Source: F23-D06 sp045600905
Lineage (GTDB): Bacteria > Bacteroidota > Bacteroidia > Bacteroidales > WCHB1-69
DNA: 19,561 nt
Direction: 5' to 3'
Assembly (NCBI GenBank): GCA_045600905.1
Contig: JAZRYT010000023.1
Span: 1-19,561 of the forward strand
Within the stretch, counting starts at the first letter, position 1. Each line of letters starts with the position of its first letter. Under the pieces are notes generated by a model, which saw only the letters and a list, made by a program, of their open reading frames with translations, was not told the DNA's origin and searched no databases. Position numbers and translations under genes: made by a program. Positions 16,523 to 19,561 of this stretch are shown here, one piece after another.

Positions 16523-16545
16523 AATGAAAATTGAATAAAATCGTG

Positions 16546-16576
16546 CAAAAATACATTTTTTTACTTACTACGCAAA
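16546..16576 (-). promoter_or_regulatory. Predicted promoter of the WYL regulator gene
   Basis: The reverse strand reads TTTG at 16576-16573, then 19 bp, then TATTTTTG at 16553-16546, a near-ideal Bacteroidota -33/-7 pair. The start would fall near 16539, 17 nt before ATG 16522. The -33 element lies inside the palindrome at 16565-16591, so a protein bound there would compete with RNA polymerase, consistent with autoregulation. Confidence 0.65.
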
Positions 16577-16591
16577 TAGGTTGCGTAGTAA
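16565..16591. promoter_or_regulatory. Perfect palindromic operator between WYL gene and rtcB
   Basis: TTACTACGCAA-N5-TTGCGTAGTAA is a perfect 11-bp inverted repeat with a 5-bp spacer, total 27 bp. It sits in the divergent gap, covers the predicted -33 of the WYL promoter, and lies 36 bp before the rtcB start codon. Its size suits a dimeric winged-helix regulator, most simply the WYL protein itself. Binding is inferred, not shown. Confidence 0.8.
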
Positions 16592-16628
16592 TCTTGTTTT
16601 TTTGCGCAAAATTTAAAAAACAAGATTA
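16589..16628 (+). promoter_or_regulatory. Inverted repeat reaching the rtcB start codon (possible start-codon-masking hairpin)
   Basis: TAATCTTGTTTTTT (16589-16602) is the exact complement of AAAAAACAAGATTA (16615-16628), 14 bp with a 12-nt loop; the final A is the A of the rtcB ATG. If transcription starts upstream (a weak TTG-N18-TACATTTT pair at 16531-16559 would start near 16566), the mRNA would carry this hairpin and bury the start codon. If it starts inside the repeat, it is a DNA element only. A nested TTTTGCGCAAAA palindrome is at 16600-16611. Confidence 0.6.
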
Positions 16629-17917
16629 TGGAAATCACGAACAAAAAAGGAAAAACCACGAAAATCTTTGCCAAAACCGTTGAAGACAAATGTGTTGACC
16701 AATTGAAACTGCTGATTGACAATGACGCGTATGCCGACTCCACCATCCGCATTATGCCCGACTGCCACGCAGGCAAGGGCAGCGTAATCGGGTTCACCTC
16801 CACGTTTGACAAACGCGTCATCCCCAACACCGTCGGGGTGGATATCAGTTGCGGAATGTTGGTGGTGAATTTGGGACCGCAGAACATCGACTTTGAAAAA
16901 TTTGATGCCGTCGTGAAAGAGAACATTCCCAGCGGTCTGTTGGTGCGCGAAGGCAGATACTGCACGTTCAAGGAGATTGAAGACCTTTTCTGCTATCGTA
17001 ATCTCAAAGACAGCAAAAGAATCATTCGCAGTATCGGCACCTTGGGCGGCGGCAACCACTTCATCGAGTTGGATTGCAATGAGGCGGGCGACATCTTCTT
17101 AGTCATCCACACGGGCAGCCGTAATCTGGGCAAGCAGGTTTGCGAGTACTACCAGTCGATAGCCGTTGACTTGGCGCACGGCAAAGGCGACTATTATGCG
17201 CAACGCGAGGAAATCATTGAGCGTTACAAACGTGAAGGTAGAAGACAGGAAATACAGCAAGCCCTGAAAGAACTGCAACACGTATGGCACGAGAGCACTG
17301 TGCCGGACAACCAAACGTGGGTGGAAGGTGTATGGCTTGAGCGCTATATTCACGATATGAAGATCTGCGCGCAGTTTGCACACCTCAACCGTGCTGCCAT
17401 TGCCGAAATCATCATTTCGACCTACTTTGGAGACAGACATTTGGAAGATTACGAACACTTTGAGACGCTGCACAACTACATTGACTTCGAGCACAACATG
17501 ATACGGAAGGGTGCGGTTTCCGCCGCCAAAGGCGAGAAACTCATCATTCCGATGAATATGCGCGACGGTTCGCTCATCTGCATTGGCAAGGGCAATCCCG
17601 ACTGGAACTGCTCCGCCCCGCATGGTGCCGGCCGACTGATGTCGAGAACGGAAGCGATGAAGACGCTCTCTTTAGAAGAGTTCCAAAACACGATGCAGGG
17701 CATCTACACCACCACCGCCAATGCGCAGACACTTGACGAGGCACCGATGGCATACAAACCAATGGACGAGATTGTGCAGTGCATCCAAGACACGGTGGAA
17801 ATTGTGGACATCATTCATCCCATCTACAACTTCAAAGCCGCCGAAGACGCCAGGTTCTGGAAGAAGGAGAAGGAACAGATGGAATGTGAAGATATGCCAA
17901 CGGCACATTACTCATAG
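16628..17917 (+). CDS. rtcB: RtcB-family RNA ligase (3'-phosphate/5'-OH joining)
   Basis: RtcB ligases join RNA 2',3'-cyclic-phosphate or 3'-phosphate ends to 5'-OH ends using GTP and Mn2+, repairing cut tRNA/rRNA or splicing. All signatures are present in order: P-D-C-H-A-G-K-G (44-51), V-G-V-D-I-S-C-G-M (69-77; D72, C75 metal ligands), G-G-G-N-H-F-I-E (140-147; H144), H-T-G-S-R-N-L-G (161-168; H161), H-N-Y-I-D-F-E-H-N (282-290; H282), and P-H-G-A-G-R-L-M-S-R (331-340), whose H332 is the expected guanylylated histidine. At 429 residues it is near the E. coli size (408). The start follows the 14-bp inverted repeat at 16589-16628. Neither archease nor RtcA (RNA cyclase) is adjacent; the partner is instead a divergent WYL regulator. 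Ends at TAG 17915-17917. Confidence 0.93.
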   Translation: MEITNKKGKTTKIFAKTVEDKCVDQLKLLIDNDAYADSTIRIMPDCHAGKGSVIGFTSTFDKRVIPNTVGVDISCGMLVVNLGPQNIDFEKFDAVVKENIPSGLLVREGRYCTFKEIEDLFCYRNLKDSKRIIRSIGTLGGGNHFIELDCNEAGDIFLVIHTGSRNLGKQVCEYYQSIAVDLAHGKGDYYAQREEIIERYKREGRRQEIQQALKELQHVWHESTVPDNQTWVEGVWLERYIHDMKICAQFAHLNRAAIAEIIISTYFGDRHLEDYEHFETLHNYIDFEHNMIRKGAVSAAKGEKLIIPMNMRDGSLICIGKGNPDWNCSAPHGAGRLMSRTEAMKTLSLEEFQNTMQGIYTTTANAQTLDEAPMAYKPMDEIVQCIQDTVEIVDIIHPIYNFKAAEDARFWKKEKEQMECEDMPTAHYS

Positions 17918-17920
17918 CAA

Positions 17921-18031
17921 GTGGAAAAAAGTTGCAAAATCACAATTGAAACTATGGAAAAAAGTTGTATTTTCGCCACCAAATTTATGGAAAAAAGTTG
18001 CAACTATGCTTCAAAGAAAGATACAAAATAA
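17921..18031 (+). CDS. Possible 36-aa leader peptide with MEKSC repeats (doubtful)
   Basis: One frame through the 33-bp repeats opens at GTG 17921 (or ATG 17954 or 17987) and ends at TAA 18029-18031. It encodes three 11-residue units each starting (V/M)EKSC: KITIET, IFATKF and NYASKK follow. The end overlaps the ATPase start (18006) in another frame, so it could couple or attenuate its translation. The repeats may instead be protein-binding DNA, and the coding pattern a by-product of 33 being a multiple of three. If the promoter at 17946-17975 is right, only the last unit is transcribed. Confidence 0.2.
   Translation: MEKSCKITIETMEKSCIFATKFMEKSCNYASKKDTK
17922..18002 (+). repeat. Three direct repeats TGGAAAAAAGTTGYA at exact 33-bp spacing
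   Basis: Copies at 17922-17936, 17955-17969 and 17988-18002 share TGGAAAAAAGTTG exactly; the next two bases are CA, TA and CA. The 33-bp period is about three helical turns, so the sites lie on one face of DNA. Intervening DNA is not repeated. The middle copy lies in the spacer of the predicted ATPase promoter. The layout suggests a multi-site regulator-binding array for the downstream gene. Confidence 0.85.
17946..17975 (+). promoter_or_regulatory. Predicted promoter of the DUF4143 ATPase, embedded in the repeat array
   Basis: TTG (17946-17948), 19 bp, TATTTTCG (17968-17975) then C resembles the Bacteroidota -33/-7 pair with one mismatch (C for T in TTTG). The start would be near 17982, about 24 nt before ATG 18006. 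The middle repeat fills most of the spacer and the third lies just after the start, so binding there should affect transcription. Confidence 0.45.
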
Positions 18032-19331
18032 ATTAGAAGAATGGTATAATTCAGGTCGTTACAATGCTCCCTTGCTGTATGGTGCTAGACAAGTTGGAAA
18101 AACAACTGCGGTAAGAGAGTTTGCAAACCGCCATTACAAGCATTTTGTGGAGGTCAATTTTGTCAAACATCCTATTGCGATTCAGGCTTTCAACGGAGAT
18201 TTGACGACTAAAACCATAGTCACGAATTTATCCGCAATGGGTTTTGGACCTTTTATTGAAAGTGAAACCTTGCTCTTTCTAGACGAAATACAAGAATGTC
18301 CCAATGCTCGTACAGCCATCAAATTCTTAGTCGAAGAGCATCTATATGACTATATCGAATCAGGCTCGTTGCTCGGCATCAATTACAAGCCCGTGCCCTC
18401 TTATCCCGTGGGCTACGAGGAAGAGTATGTTATGTATCCGATGGACTTTGAAGAGTTTTTGTGGGCGAAGGACATCGCCCAAGAGGTCTATGACACCATT
18501 AAAAACTCTTACAAAGAGCTGAAGCCTGTTCCAGACTTCATACACGAACAAATAAGTCGCTATTATAGAGAATATTTAGTAGTCGGTGGTATGCCTGAAG
18601 CCGTGCAAAAATTTGTTTCCACAAATGATTTTCAAGAGGTTGTGAAAGTTCAGAAATCCATTATTTCTACTTACCGGTCGGATATCACGAACTATGCGTT
18701 CAGGCAGGCACCTTTGGTCAAACGTGTATTTGATGCCATACCCTCCGAGCTCGGCAAACAAGATAAGCGATTTGTCCTTTCCAACATTGAAAGTGGTGCT
18801 TCCCTGCGTAAATATGAAGATCCCACGCAATGGCTCATTGATGCCGGCGTGGCATACTATTCCTTCAACACGAAATCATTTGAACTTCCTTTCGAATCTA
18901 CTGAAAACAGGAAACTTTACAAACTTTACATGGTAGATACGGGCCTATTGTCTTCGCAACTACTAAAGCACATGCAATTTCAGGTAATGAATGGTGACAT
19001 TTCTATCAATGAAGGTACCCTGACCGAAAATTTTGTAGCAGGTTCTTTAGCAGCGCAAGAAATCTCGCTCCATTATTACGACAAAAAGAGCAAATTAGAA
19101 CTCGATTTCGTCATTCCAGATGGTGACGGTATCAGCATCATTGAACTAAAATCGGGCGAAGACTACAAGAAACATGCTTCGCTGAACCACGCCATACTCG
19201 ATTACGCAGACCGTATTCATCGCAGCATCGTTTTGTCCAAATTCAACGTTGAGGTCAGCAACGGCATTCTATATCTTCCCCTGTATATGGCACCCTTGTT
19301 ATCTGAACCACAAATCATTCCGATTCAATAA
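18006..19331 (+). CDS. DUF4143-family AAA ATPase with C-terminal nuclease-like fold
   Basis: I take ATG 18006 as the start (M-L-Q-R-K-I); the frame is open upstream through the repeats and into rtcB, but there is no family sequence there. The 441 residues hold Walker A G-A-R-Q-V-G-K-T-T (26-34), Walker B L-L-F-L-D-E-I-Q-E (89-97), the sensor-like I-E-S-G-S-L-L-G (117-124), G-G-M-P-E-A-V (194-200), and a DUF4143 C-terminal domain with T-E-N-F-V-A (342-347), L-D-F-V-I (366-370; D367) and I-E-L-K (379-382; E380, K382). The last three resemble a PD-(D/E)XK arrangement. The family is abundant in Bacteroidota, often in many copies, and its function is poorly known. It lies 88 bp after rtcB but has its own predicted promoter inside an array of direct repeats, so it is probably separately regulated. 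Confidence 0.9.
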   Translation: MLQRKIQNKLEEWYNSGRYNAPLLYGARQVGKTTAVREFANRHYKHFVEVNFVKHPIAIQAFNGDLTTKTIVTNLSAMGFGPFIESETLLFLDEIQECPNARTAIKFLVEEHLYDYIESGSLLGINYKPVPSYPVGYEEEYVMYPMDFEEFLWAKDIAQEVYDTIKNSYKELKPVPDFIHEQISRYYREYLVVGGMPEAVQKFVSTNDFQEVVKVQKSIISTYRSDITNYAFRQAPLVKRVFDAIPSELGKQDKRFVLSNIESGASLRKYEDPTQWLIDAGVAYYSFNTKSFELPFESTENRKLYKLYMVDTGLLSSQLLKHMQFQVMNGDISINEGTLTENFVAGSLAAQEISLHYYDKKSKLELDFVIPDGDGISIIELKSGEDYKKHASLNHAILDYADRIHRSIVLSKFNVEVSNGILYLPLYMAPLLSEPQIIPIQ

Positions 19332-19355
19332 CATATTTTGACACCGAAAATGTTG

Positions 19356-19363
19356 TATCTTTG
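19356..19363 (+). promoter_or_regulatory. Predicted -7 element (TATCTTTG) ahead of a 12-codon ORF
   Basis: TATCTTTG followed by C is an exact TAnnTTTG match. A TTTG lies at 19337-19340, 15 bp upstream, which is shorter than usual. The start would fall near 19370, just before a short hydrophobic ORF at 19386. Confidence 0.5.
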
Positions 19364-19385
19364 CAAACTGCTTTGATTAATAACT

Positions 19386-19424
19386 ATGGGAGGAATTATA
19401 ATAGCTATCATTTTTATTATATGA
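19386..19424 (+). CDS. Possible 12-residue hydrophobic peptide (MGGIIIAIIFII)
   Basis: This ATG-to-TGA frame encodes only glycine, isoleucine, alanine and phenylalanine after Met. It lies about 16 nt after a predicted transcription start and has G-rich sequence right after the ATG. It could be a membrane-acting micropeptide, the edge of an insertion sequence, or chance in AT-rich DNA. Length alone gives no proof. Confidence 0.15.
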   Translation: MGGIIIAIIFII

Positions 19425-19450
19425 TTATCCGCAAAAAAGTGATTTTTTTC

Positions 19451-19481
19451 TTGGATTTCCCACTAATATTTAGTATTTTCG
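19451..19481 (+). promoter_or_regulatory. Predicted promoter of the terminal transposase-like gene
   Basis: TTG (19451-19453), 20 bp, TATTTTCG (19474-19481) then C resembles -33/-7 with one mismatch. The start would be near 19488, about 12 nt before ATG 19500. Confidence 0.4.
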
Positions 19482-19499
19482 CGGCTCAAAAATTGATGT

Positions 19500-19561
19500 A
19501 TGAAACTACTTGAATTCAACAAACATTTCAGTTCGGAGGAAGATTGTGTCCGATATTTGAA
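19500..19561 (+). CDS. Probable IS1595-like (ISXO2-type) transposase, 5' end only
   Basis: Open from ATG 19500 to the window edge (20 codons plus two bases). The N-terminus, M-K-L-L-E-F-N-K-H-F then S-S-E-E-D-C-V-R-Y-L, matches the pattern 'F-x-x-x-F-(S/P)-x-E-x-x-C-x-x-x-(L/F)' that opens IS1595-family transposases before their zinc-finger region. No terminal inverted repeat or target duplication could be identified upstream in 19332-19499, so the left end of the element is unresolved. Only 20 residues support the call. Confidence 0.45.
   Translation, partial: MKLLEFNKHFSSEEDCVRYL

Noticed and set aside
17922..18002. CRISPR-like array
   Set aside because: The repeated unit is only 13-15 bp with 18-20 bp between units, there are three copies, no cas genes, and it sits on a promoter. 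This fits regulator sites, not CRISPR.
17721..18005. N-terminal extension of the DUF4143 ATPase into rtcB
   Set aside because: The frame is open, but that region encodes the RtcB C-terminus in another frame and the repeats; the ATPase family motifs begin right after ATG 18006.
19332..19499. Left inverted repeat of an insertion sequence
   Set aside because: The right end of the element is outside the window, so no repeat pair or target duplication can be tested.

Overview
The window looks like chromosomal DNA of a Bacteroidales-type bacterium (phylum Bacteroidota). Several upstream regions carry the phylum's -7 promoter signature TAnnTTTG (examples near 338-345, 14386-14393, 16546-16553, 19356-19363), Shine-Dalgarno sequences are mostly absent, and the gene set fits: a TonB-dependent receptor, a PorT-like outer-membrane barrel, a PDZ-S41 protease, a secreted M16 protease and a DUF4143 ATPase. 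Composition is moderate to AT-rich and intergenic regions are short and AT-rich.

Layout. (1) 1-369: the start of a leftward VOC/glyoxalase-family gene whose promoter region holds two near-identical palindromes, then the promoter of a restriction-modification gene. (2) 370-3521: an MmeI-like (type IIL/IIG) restriction-methylation polypeptide of about 984 codons, interrupted by one in-frame amber codon at 1747-1749, followed by a small gene overlapping its stop by ATGA. (3) 3641-8220: two rightward proteases, a membrane-anchored S41 (CtpA-like) and a secreted M16 (pitrilysin-like), closed by a terminator shared with the convergent receptor gene. (4) 8278-13648, leftward: TonB-dependent receptor, mannose-1-phosphate guanylyltransferase, phosphoglycerate kinase and thymidylate synthase. 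(5) 13691-14784: a decay patch with a PepD-type dipeptidase reduced to its two ends and carrying a frameshift and a stop, divergent from a truncated DUF1295 membrane protein. (6) 14814-16522: a PorT-like barrel protein ending tail to tail on a leftward WYL regulator. (7) 16523-17917: an RtcB-family RNA ligase divergent from the WYL gene, with a perfect 27-bp palindrome and a second inverted repeat that reaches the rtcB start codon. (8) 17918-19331: a DUF4143 ATPase preceded by three direct repeats spaced exactly 33 bp. (9) 19332-19561: promoters and the first codons of a probable IS1595-like transposase.

The best candidate for an under-described system is the WYL regulator / RtcB pair. The arrangement suggests a WYL protein binding the 27-bp palindrome controls an RNA-repair ligase, and the ligase mRNA may be able to hide its own start codon in a hairpin. 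The three-copy array around the predicted promoter of the DUF4143 ATPase is the second candidate. The amber-split restriction enzyme, with an AT-rich probable target-recognition segment, is the third. All functional statements come from reading motifs by eye; no database search was possible.
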